Part shown: positions 8,170 to 15,412 of the stretch, in pieces | Layout: the number at the start of each line of letters is the position of its first letter | How positions within the stretch are numbered: position 1 is the stretch's first letter | Source: Clostridia bacterium | GTDB lineage: Bacteria > Bacillota > Clostridia > UMGS1840 | DNA: 64,000 nt | NCBI GenBank assembly: GCA_017625695.1 | Contig: JAGAKI010000058.1 | Location: 40,122 to 104,121, forward strand | Direction: 5' to 3' | Position numbers and translations under genes: made by a program | Notes under the pieces: model-generated | Seen by the model: the letters and a program-made list of their open reading frames with translations, nothing else | What the model was told of the DNA's origin: nothing | Databases searched by the model: none

Positions 8170-9063
8170 ATGGAATTACGGAATTTAATCACATTTATTC
8201 ATGTAGCAGAACTTGGCAGTTTTACCAAAGCTGCCGAACAGCTTGGGTACTCACAGTCCACCATTTCCTTTCAGATTAAACAACTGGAGGAAGAACTTGA
8301 GTGTCTGTTATTTGAACGTATTAACCATACCATCACTCTGACCGAAAGGGGACACGAACTGATTTCCTATGCCCATCAGATTCGGGCGTTGACAGAGGAA
8401 TTCAAAGAAAATCTCGAAGAAGAAAAAGAATGCAGCGGTCATATCCACATTGTAACACCGGATTCGGTCTGTGATGATATGATTCGCCGCAACTATATCG
8501 ATTTTCATAACAGATACCCCGCCATTTCCGTCAAGTTTACCACCGCAGATACTGCGGTAATGTTTGATATGCTGGACCATAACGAAGCCGATGTAATTAT
8601 CACTTTGGACAGTCATTCCTATAACAAAGACTATGTAATTGCAAAGGAAAAACCCCTTTCCATGCATTTTGTTGCCAATGCCTCCTCCAAATTTGCAAAC
8701 AAACAGAAGTTATCCATCCGTGACATCATAAAAGAACCGTTTATTTTAACCGAATACGGGCAGGGATACCGACGGGTATTCGATCGGGAGCTTGCAAAAA
8801 AATCTCTGGAAATCACACCCATACTGGAAATCGGAAGAACCGATATGATTACCGCACTGATTGCACAGAGCGATATGATTTCTTTTTTACCCGATTTTGT
8901 AACAAAAGATCTGGTCGCCGCCGGTTGCTTGTGTTATCTGGATGTGTGTGATATGGAAGTTGAAATTTGGCAGCAGCTAATTTACCACAAGAACAAATGG
9001 ATGTCAAAAGCACTAAAAACCTTGCTAAGCTACATCATCGAAAAAGATTTTACCGAGCAATAA
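8170..9063 (+). CDS. LysR family transcriptional regulator
   Basis: 297 residues. The N-terminal helix-turn-helix is clear: MELRNLITFIHVAELGSFTK then AAEQLGYSQSTISFQIKQLE (about residues 1-45). The rest is a periplasmic-binding-protein-like effector domain (about 90-297). ATG at 8170 has GGAGG at 8158-8162, preferred over an in-frame ATG at 8122. It is divergent from the sodium symporter gene and a dyad operator lies between them, so it likely controls the symporter (and perhaps the DUF554 gene) and itself. The effector is unknown, probably the transported solute or a derivative. Confidence 0.92.
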   Translation: MELRNLITFIHVAELGSFTKAAEQLGYSQSTISFQIKQLEEELECLLFERINHTITLTERGHELISYAHQIRALTEEFKENLEEEKECSGHIHIVTPDSVCDDMIRRNYIDFHNRYPAISVKFTTADTAVMFDMLDHNEADVIITLDSHSYNKDYVIAKEKPLSMHFVANASSKFANKQKLSIRDIIKEPFILTEYGQGYRRVFDRELAKKSLEITPILEIGRTDMITALIAQSDMISFLPDFVTKDLVAAGCLCYLDVCDMEVEIWQQLIYHKNKWMSKALKTLLSYIIEKDFTEQ

Positions 9064-9065
9064 CC

Positions 9066-9108
9066 AAAAACCGGCTCAGAATTAACTCTGAACCGGTTTT
9101 TTACTTTT
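9066..9108 (+). terminator. Intrinsic terminator of lysR gene
   Basis: AAAACCGGCTCAGA / TCTGAACCGGTTTT hairpin followed by TTACTTTTT. Confidence 0.85.
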
Positions 9109-9157
9109 TAAGATAACTGTTTCAAGCACAAAAGACGAAAATTCAGCCTGTAATCGA

Positions 9158-11617
9158 TTATTTTTTCAATCCTAATCTTTCAGTGGATTCGTCACGCATT
9201 TTGTATTTTAAAATTTTACCTGCCGCATTCATGGGGAATTCATTCACGAACATAAAATATCGGGGTACTTTATGTCTTGCAATGGAGGCATAGCCATATT
9301 CCTTCATTTCAGCTTCATCGGCGGTTTCGCCTTTATGAAGAATCACCCAGGCACAACATTCTTCTCCGTAGCGTTCATCCGGAACCCCTACAACCTGAAC
9401 ATCACGAACCTTGGGATTGGTCAGATAGAATTCTTCAATTTCACGGGGATACAGGTTTTCCCCGCCGCGGATAATCATATCTTTTAATCTGCCGGTTACT
9501 TTGTAGTAGCCGTCAGGAGTTCTCATACAGATATCGCCGGAATGAAGCCATCCGTCGGCATCAATCGCCTGTGCAGTTGCTTCGGGCATTTTGTAATAGC
9601 CTTTCATAATGTTAAAGCCACGTGCCACAAATTCACCGCTTTCGCCGTCGGGCAGTTCTTCACCGGTTTCCGGGTCAATGATTTTACATTCCACACCGGG
9701 AAATGCACTGCCCACCGTTTCCACACGGTGGTCTAAATCCTCGTTCACTTCACCCATAGTACAACCGGGGGATGCCTCTGTCTGACCGTATACGGAAATA
9801 ATTTCGCGCATATTCATTTCCTCTGCTGCACGACGCATTAAATCCGCGGGACAGTTTGCCCCCGCCATAATCCCGGTTCTCATATAGGAGAAGTCTGTTT
9901 TTGCAAAATCAGGATGATTGAACATCGCAATAAACATCGTGGGAACGCCGTTAAAACAGGTGATTTTTTCATCGTTGATGCAAGCCAACGATGATTTCGG
10001 TGAGAAATACGGAATGGGACACAGGGTACCTCCGTGGGTCATGGTAGAGGTCATGGAAAGCACCATTCCGAAGCAATGAAACATCGGCACCTGAATCATC
10101 ATACGGTCTGCCGTTGACAAATCCATTCTGTCGCTGATGGTTTTCCCGTTGTTGACAATATTTCTGTGAGTCAGCATAACCCCTTTGGGGAAGCCTGTAG
10201 TACCGGAGGTGTACTGCATATTACATACATCATCCGATTTCACCAGGGAGGCACGGCGTCTGACTTCTTCACGGGGCACCAAAGAAGAACGGGAGAGCAT
10301 CTGCTCGTAGGTCAGGCAACCATCCATGGAAAAACCAACGGTTACCACATTTCGTAAGAACGGCAGATTTTTGGAATACAGGGGTTTGCCCGGCTCTAAG
10401 GTTTCAAGCTCCGGACAAAGCTCTTCTATAATCTCCTTGTAGTTAATATCCTTACAGTATTCAATCATAACCAGGGTATGTGTATCCGACTGTTTTAGGA
10501 GATATTCAATTTCGTGGATTCGGTAAGCGGTATTCACCGTAACTAAAACGGCACCGATTTTTGTGGTTGCCCAGAAGGTAAGATACCACTCCGGAACGTT
10601 GGTTGCCCATACGGCAACATGGTCTCCGGCCTTTACTCCCAATGAGATCAGCGCTGCCGCACATTCATCCACATCCCGACGGAACTGTTCATAGGTCCTG
10701 GTATAATCCAACGTGGGAAACTTAAAAGCATATTGATCGGGATACTTTTCTGCCATGGTGTCTAAAACATCGGAAAAAGTAGCGTCAATCACATCGTACT
10801 TTTTCCACGCAAAGGTTCCGGTCTTATCCCGGTTATAGTAGGCTTTATCAAAGGTTTTTTTCTCACGGTTCAACTGAGAAATATAGTTTGCAAAATGGGT
10901 TAACACAATATCTGCATCACCGATTTCATCGTTCCAGGCAGCACAGATATAGCCTTCATAATTCAAGGAGGACAGCGAACCGATCAGCTTTGCTACCTCC
11001 AGTTCGCCTTCTCCGATTAACACGGTTTTTCCGTCTTTCATATCCCCAAGACGAACATATTTGATATAGGCACCCAAGGTTTTGATGGTTGCCTCGGAGG
11101 TTTCTCCGGCAGCAAAGTAAGTGCCTCTGACATTCCAGGAAGCACCAATCGCAGCAGAAGAAAAGTGGTTGATAATGGTAATCACATGTTCCGTATTGGA
11201 TAAAGCTCCCACCGTTTCAAACAAAATGTTGACATCGGTATTTTCTGCTTTTTTAATTGCAGATAACAGCTTTTCATCCAACACATCAAACGAAATGGTT
11301 TTCTCAATATGCAAAATCACATTGGAAATTCCGGAGGCTGCTGCCATATCCACATATTTTACCACTAAATCTGCTGTAACCTCCCCGCTGTCAAGACTCT
11401 GTGGCATACGAAGTGCAGAAACCGAAAGATTTCTGTTAACCAGTTTTCGTTTGGCATCTGCAATACGGTCATGCCTTAAAATACTGTCGTGATGGGAGAT
11501 TCTTTCTTTGATGGCGTCATAGATTTCAAACCCCTCAAATCCGTAATCGAATGCATACCGGCAGGTATCGAGAAACGACGCACGGCTGACATTCTTGGTG
11601 GAAAATACTATTTTCAT
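9158..11617 (-). CDS. TIM-barrel (xylose-isomerase-like) + AMP-forming acyl-CoA ligase fusion
   Basis: 819 residues. Residues 1 to about 255 look like a sugar-phosphate isomerase/epimerase TIM barrel (MKIVFSTKN start, GFEGFEIYD, VILHIEKT, NILFETVG, YVRLGDMKDGK). From about 275 to the end it is a complete ANL-superfamily ligase with YTSGTTGFPK at about 469-478, VYGQTEASPG, the SGD(I)/GRLKDMIIRGGENLYP hinge and the catalytic lysine in AAGKILKYKM near 799. ANL ligases adenylate a carboxylate and transfer it to CoA. Fusion to a TIM barrel is unusual. GAGGAGG precedes ATG at 11617, and the LeuA-like gene stops 1 bp before it, so the two are tightly coupled behind a Leu T-box. Branched-chain acid activation is my inference. 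Confidence 0.85.
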   Translation of the reverse strand: MKIVFSTKNVSRASFLDTCRYAFDYGFEGFEIYDAIKERISHHDSILRHDRIADAKRKLVNRNLSVSALRMPQSLDSGEVTADLVVKYVDMAAASGISNVILHIEKTISFDVLDEKLLSAIKKAENTDVNILFETVGALSNTEHVITIINHFSSAAIGASWNVRGTYFAAGETSEATIKTLGAYIKYVRLGDMKDGKTVLIGEGELEVAKLIGSLSSLNYEGYICAAWNDEIGDADIVLTHFANYISQLNREKKTFDKAYYNRDKTGTFAWKKYDVIDATFSDVLDTMAEKYPDQYAFKFPTLDYTRTYEQFRRDVDECAAALISLGVKAGDHVAVWATNVPEWYLTFWATTKIGAVLVTVNTAYRIHEIEYLLKQSDTHTLVMIEYCKDINYKEIIEELCPELETLEPGKPLYSKNLPFLRNVVTVGFSMDGCLTYEQMLSRSSLVPREEVRRRASLVKSDDVCNMQYTSGTTGFPKGVMLTHRNIVNNGKTISDRMDLSTADRMMIQVPMFHCFGMVLSMTSTMTHGGTLCPIPYFSPKSSLACINDEKITCFNGVPTMFIAMFNHPDFAKTDFSYMRTGIMAGANCPADLMRRAAEEMNMREIISVYGQTEASPGCTMGEVNEDLDHRVETVGSAFPGVECKIIDPETGEELPDGESGEFVARGFNIMKGYYKMPEATAQAIDADGWLHSGDICMRTPDGYYKVTGRLKDMIIRGGENLYPREIEEFYLTNPKVRDVQVVGVPDERYGEECCAWVILHKGETADEAEMKEYGYASIARHKVPRYFMFVNEFPMNAAGKILKYKMRDESTERLGLKK

Positions 11618-11618
11618 A

Positions 11619-13007
11619 TTACGCCTCCTCGAACACAATCTTGTTCAGTGCATTGATATATGCCCTGATACTTGCAGCAACAATATCGGTAGAGGTTCCG
11701 TTGCCGGAATACAGCTTCCCGTTGTTGCGGAGTCTGACCAAAGCAGAACCTAACGCTTCCTTCCCTTCGGTAACAGACTGAACCTGAAAATCATCCAGTT
11801 CATAGTGATGACCGATACACTGCTCAATGGCACGGAAAGCAGAATCGATAGGACCGTCTCCGTTTGCAACACCGCACATCAGTTCCCCGTTTGCTTTTAA
11901 GGTCACCTGTGACATAGAGCTTGCCGCATTGGAGCTGGTGGTGGTATAGGTTTCAAAATGATAGGTGGAAGGTGCCTGCATCGCAGAGCTTGCAATCAGG
12001 GCTTCAAATTCTTTTGCACCTACAGCCCCTTTCTTTTCGCATACCTGCATCAGGGCTTTATATACATTTCCAATATCCGAATCGGAAAGCTCATATCCCA
12101 AAACAACTGCCGCCTGGGAAACCTGGGCAACCGTAGAATCGGAATCCAGTAAAATCTTTTTCTTATCTGTTACAATTGCTTCATTCTCATAGTTTTCGTG
12201 ATGAATGTTTGCAAGCATATCATCAATACTTGCATGAATTTTGGTGGCATCCAGTTCAATTTTTGCATCCAGACGGGAACTGCAGGCACGCATTGCATCC
12301 GAGAACTCTCCGGTTAAAAGAATCTCTTTGCCTGCCATCGCACATTTGATGCCGTCAGCACCGCTGGTAATTGCCGCAAAAGCACAGGCAACTCCCAAAT
12401 TGATACGGTCAGAAACCTGAACATAAACCGGAATGTTGACTGCCTCTTTTACGGTTGCAACCAACGCTGCAATTTCTTCCGGTGTGGATTGACCGGCATT
12501 ATCGCAGACAGTCACCAGAGTTGCACCGTTTGCTTCGGCTTCTTTTGCTGCCAGAATCAAGAACTCAGCATCGGCTCTGGTAGCATCCAGGGCAGAAAAT
12601 TCCACATCGTTACAATAGGTTTTTGCTTCTTTGGTGAGTTCTGCAATTTTTTCCAGCATGACTGCCTGTTTTACATGATAAGTATATTCCATCTGAAGGG
12701 TGGAAACCGGAAGCTCAACCTGCAGACGGGGTTGTTCTGCTTCTTTCATACATTCCCAGGCATCTGCTACGCCCTCTTTTTCAAAGCCAACGGGAATCGA
12801 AAGGATTGCATTCTGCACATTCTGCGCAATGGTTTTATAGATGATGGTATCCTCACGAAGATTTTTCACTGCCGGTAATTCAATGGCAGAGGCACCAAGG
12901 ATATCAGCACAACTTGCAATTTTGGATTTTTCACGGAAGAGTAACGAAATCGCACGGTCCTCTGAAAGCTTTTTCAGCGTAATGTCTGTAACATTAATGG
13001 TTCTCAT
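11619..13007 (-). CDS. LeuA-like protein with degenerate catalytic domain and intact regulatory domain
   Basis: 462 residues. The layout is that of 2-isopropylmalate synthase: an HMGL-type TIM barrel (about 1-260), linker, and a LeuA dimer/allosteric domain (about 355-462, ending KLYSGNGTSTDIVAASIRAYINALNK). The barrel keeps LQVELPVSTLQMEY and DVEFSALDATRAD. It has lost the catalytic DTTLRDG (here DITLKKL, residues 8-14) and the metal-binding HxH of VHCHND (here around VQVSDRINLG, 196-205), and the GERAGN loop is absent. It is unlikely to be a normal isopropylmalate synthase. Expression is under a leucine T-box and it is followed by the TIM-ligase gene. A leucine-sensing or altered enzyme role is inference. 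Confidence 0.8.
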   Translation of the reverse strand: MRTINVTDITLKKLSEDRAISLLFREKSKIASCADILGASAIELPAVKNLREDTIIYKTIAQNVQNAILSIPVGFEKEGVADAWECMKEAEQPRLQVELPVSTLQMEYTYHVKQAVMLEKIAELTKEAKTYCNDVEFSALDATRADAEFLILAAKEAEANGATLVTVCDNAGQSTPEEIAALVATVKEAVNIPVYVQVSDRINLGVACAFAAITSGADGIKCAMAGKEILLTGEFSDAMRACSSRLDAKIELDATKIHASIDDMLANIHHENYENEAIVTDKKKILLDSDSTVAQVSQAAVVLGYELSDSDIGNVYKALMQVCEKKGAVGAKEFEALIASSAMQAPSTYHFETYTTTSSNAASSMSQVTLKANGELMCGVANGDGPIDSAFRAIEQCIGHHYELDDFQVQSVTEGKEALGSALVRLRNNGKLYSGNGTSTDIVAASIRAYINALNKIVFEEA

Positions 13008-13051
13008 GATGAAAACTCCTTTCAAGATAAAAATAAAATAGGCTTTACCAA

Positions 13052-13327
13052 CAAAAAAACGCTTTCGTCTCTTTGTCGGTTCAAAGAGACGAAAACGTTA
13101 AACACAATGTTTCCGCGGTACCACTCTTCTTCATCCGTAAGGATGCCCTTGAGATGCCAGCACATCTGCACTCTGTTACGGGAGTTCCCGTCTGCCATTA
13201 CTGTCAGTTCACAGCAGCCGCTCCGCGGTGAGTTCAGCAGATTTTTCCCAATGTCTCGCACCAACCGACATCTCTCTCCAGGCGAAAAACTTCCGCTTAC
13301 TATTCCGCATCTCAGCGTTTGAAATTA
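13052..13327 (-). promoter_or_regulatory. T-box leader, specifier CUC (Leu)
   Basis: On the minus strand the leader has a Stem I with an AGTA motif, the AGAGAGATG...GGTTGGTGCGAGA distal region, a specifier loop reading TGAA-CTC-ACC (CTC = plus 13230-13232), the conserved T-box GAGTGGTACCGCGG (13113-13126) and a terminator hairpin built from GTCTCTTTG/CAAAGAGAC with T7 (13052-13098). CUC is a leucine codon, so uncharged tRNA-Leu should allow read-through into the LeuA-like and TIM-ligase genes. Confidence 0.92.
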
Positions 13328-13333
13328 GAAGTT

Positions 13334-13362
13334 ATTTTATCACATAAAATTTGATTTGTCAA
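13334..13362 (-). promoter_or_regulatory. Promoter of the Leu T-box operon
   Basis: -35 TTGACA (13357-13362), 17-bp spacer, -10 TAAAAT (13334-13339) on the minus strand. Confidence 0.85.
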
Positions 13363-13434
13363 GATATTTTTGAAAACTATCTTCATTTTTCTAAGCGAAA
13401 GCTGTCAAAAAAATCCTCGGGACCATTCTCTGTA

Positions 13435-14172
13435 CTACTTCCGCAGTTTTCTGCAATATTGGGTACAAAGCTTATCGGTACATTCAGAGCAACGAAGTGC
13501 CATATTGCTGTTTTCCCAGAACCGTTCCGGATAAGTGAATACACAGATTTCCCAAATCAGCCATATCAGAAACGAAAATAGCACCAATGTCCAGGAATAC
13601 AAGCTGTTTACTGCTACAATAGGCAAAAACATCATCAGATGGTCCCAGTTAAAAATCCGACAGGTGGTACAGCATTTATTTTTCATAATCAGCCGGAACG
13701 GACACCAGATTAAAACGCAGATTAAGTCACACACATAAAAGAATGTAGCAATCAGAATCATCATTCCCGTATCAATCACCCCGCTAAGATGCAAGATGCT
13801 CACAAGAACGGTAACCATAATCCAAATGACCATCACCTGATACGCCGATGCGGTGGTATCCTTAATATACTGCTTCAGATTCTGATAGTTTATTTTTTCT
13901 TTGATGGGTCTGAACAAAGACTCAAATATCTTCTGAGACCCGATGGAAATATGTGCTTTTACGGGAATCAACTGTAAAAGCATATCCCACATCCAGAGAA
14001 ACCACAACAGATGGAGAGGGGAAAATTTCTCAAAAAAATTCCACCCGTCAGCTACTGTAAAGGCTTCTTTGCGAAACAGATACAGCAGAATGACTGCAAA
14101 AAAAATGATGATTCTGCCAATCAGCCGTAAAAAATAGATTCCTCTTGTTTTTGAAATAGAATTTGGTTGCAT
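13435..14172 (-). CDS. Membrane protein of unknown function with cysteine clusters
   Basis: 245 residues with roughly five to six hydrophobic segments. I do not recognise the family. Two cysteine-rich sites are notable: CCTTCRIFNWDH in a loop near residue 170, and a C-terminal tail CSECTDKLCTQYCRKLRK. Both could bind metal or an Fe-S cluster at the membrane surface, but this is inference. It has its own promoter (14216-14244, minus) and stands between the Leu T-box operon and a DUF3592 gene transcribed away from it. Confidence 0.7.
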   Translation of the reverse strand: MQPNSISKTRGIYFLRLIGRIIIFFAVILLYLFRKEAFTVADGWNFFEKFSPLHLLWFLWMWDMLLQLIPVKAHISIGSQKIFESLFRPIKEKINYQNLKQYIKDTTASAYQVMVIWIMVTVLVSILHLSGVIDTGMMILIATFFYVCDLICVLIWCPFRLIMKNKCCTTCRIFNWDHLMMFLPIVAVNSLYSWTLVLFSFLIWLIWEICVFTYPERFWENSNMALRCSECTDKLCTQYCRKLRK

Positions 14173-14215
14173 AGGAAAATATCCTTTTTTGTTTTCAAAT
14201 TTTTTCTTTTCTTAT

Positions 14216-14244
14216 AGTATACTATAAAATTCGCCGTAATTCAA
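14216..14244 (-). promoter_or_regulatory. Promoter of the cysteine-rich membrane protein gene
   Basis: -35 TTGAAT (14239-14244), 17-bp spacer, -10 TATACT (14216-14221), minus strand. Confidence 0.7.
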
Positions 14245-14303
14245 CCAATTTTTCCATCTCTGCTGTTATTTTTTTCGGTCAGGCTCCATTCTGCTTTGCA
14301 CTA

Positions 14304-14332
14304 TTGCATTTTTCCATAAAGTATGTTATAAT
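14304..14332 (+). promoter_or_regulatory. Promoter of the DUF3592 gene
   Basis: -35 TTGCAT (14304-14309), 17-bp spacer, -10 TATAAT (14327-14332). Confidence 0.75.
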
Positions 14333-14427
14333 AAATACGCTTTGCAAACGCAATGAATTGCCTGCGACATAGACGGAGTCTTACAACTCCCGAATCGCAC
14401 TTTGTGCATCAAAAAAGGAGTTTTCCA

Positions 14428-15027
14428 ATGAAACAGAAAAAAACAATTGATATCGGTCTTATTTTTGCCCTCTTTTTCCTGATTTGTTTTATTTATACTT
14501 ATGTAACAGGATGCATGAATATTTATAAACGAAACCAACTGGAACAATACGGCGACTCTGTTCAGGTTACGGCGGTAGCCAAAGAACCGGGCGGTCTGGA
14601 CGAACCTGATACTTACACCTTTTCCTATCATTACAAAGGCAAACAATATACCTGTCAGGCTTCTCCCGACCATACCATCCATGTGGGAGAAACCGTAGAA
14701 ATGTATATCGATCCGGCAAAACCGGAAGAACTGGTGTTTATCTCAGACAATCTTCCGATTTCTTTCCTCCTGTTTCTGTTTGCGATTATGATGGCTTCTC
14801 TGGCGACTCCGAAATTCCAATTTTTAAAACGCCATCTGTTGGCGGTTATCTTTGTGATGGAGGCAATTCTTATCCTTACAGCCGCTCTTCTGAGCTATAC
14901 AGGATTACTGATTGCCGGTATTCTTTCGGTAATTGTGACATTGTTTGCAAGACGATTCATTCAAAAAAACAAAACTATGCATGCTGCTGACAGCCAATCG
15001 TTAGCAGAAGAAATGCAAAAGCCGTAA
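14428..15027 (+). CDS. DUF3592-type membrane protein
   Basis: 199 residues. One N-terminal membrane helix (about 8-30) is followed by an extracytoplasmic beta-rich domain (about 35-110) containing YTFSYHYKGKQYTCQAS and VGETVEMYIDPAKPEELV, the pattern of DUF3592. Three hydrophobic segments follow to about residue 180. Function is unknown. ATG at 14428 has AAGGAG upstream; the longer in-frame start at 14353 lies close to the promoter and is not preferred. It is convergent with the XRE-cupin-ligase gene, with a tandem repeat in between. Confidence 0.75.
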   Translation: MKQKKTIDIGLIFALFFLICFIYTYVTGCMNIYKRNQLEQYGDSVQVTAVAKEPGGLDEPDTYTFSYHYKGKQYTCQASPDHTIHVGETVEMYIDPAKPEELVFISDNLPISFLLFLFAIMMASLATPKFQFLKRHLLAVIFVMEAILILTAALLSYTGLLIAGILSVIVTLFARRFIQKNKTMHAADSQSLAEEMQKP

Positions 15028-15115
15028 GCAGTCCCATTTGTGCTATCAAGGTCTGAACATAAAAAAGTGAGGAACATCACACGATGTTTCCTCACTTTTT
15101 GTTTGAATTTTTTCC

Positions 15116-15180
15116 ACCTCATCCGTCAAAACCTGCGGTTTTGCCACCTTCTCCTCAAGGAGAAGGCTTAACCGGTATGC
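15116..15180. repeat. Dispersed intergenic repeat (CACCTCATCCG type)
   Basis: CACCTCATCCGTCAAAACC then a region with CTTCTCCT/AGGAGAAG. A related but longer copy begins CACCTCATCCGCCGAAAGC at about 28199. Neither codes for protein. Confidence 0.55.
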
Positions 15181-15208
15181 TTGTCGCAGGCGGTGTTCGT
15201 TTGTTGAG

Positions 15209-15409
15209 CAACTCTGCGAAGAGAAAATGACGCAGAATGGGGAATGTGAACCCGAAGCTGTATCTTCTATACTGCGAGCGGTGAACATCACCCATTATGT
15301 GTTCCTTTATCAAACAACTCTGCGAAGAGAAAATGACGCAGAATGGGGAATGTGAACCCGAAGCTGTATCTTCTATACTGCGAGCGGTGAACATCACCCA
15401 TTATGTGTT
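15209..15409. repeat. Tandem duplication of a 95-bp fold-back repeat
   Basis: Positions 15209-15303 and 15315-15409 are identical over 95 bp, separated by 11 bp. Each unit is itself an imperfect inverted repeat (AATGGGGAATGTGAACC versus GGTGAACATCACCCATT) around a GAAGCTGTAT...ATACTGCGAGC core. It lies between two convergent gene ends. The frames 15046-15291 and 15155-15397 (minus) are products of this repeat and not genes. Confidence 0.85.
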
Positions 15410-15412
15410 ATT

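Noticed and set aside
15046..15397. Overlapping minus-strand frames of about 80 codons
   Set aside because: They differ only by which copy of the 95-bp tandem repeat they enter; artefacts of the repeat.
15209..15409. CRISPR array
   Set aside because: Only two 95-bp copies with an 11-bp gap; no spacers of regular size and no cas genes anywhere in the window.
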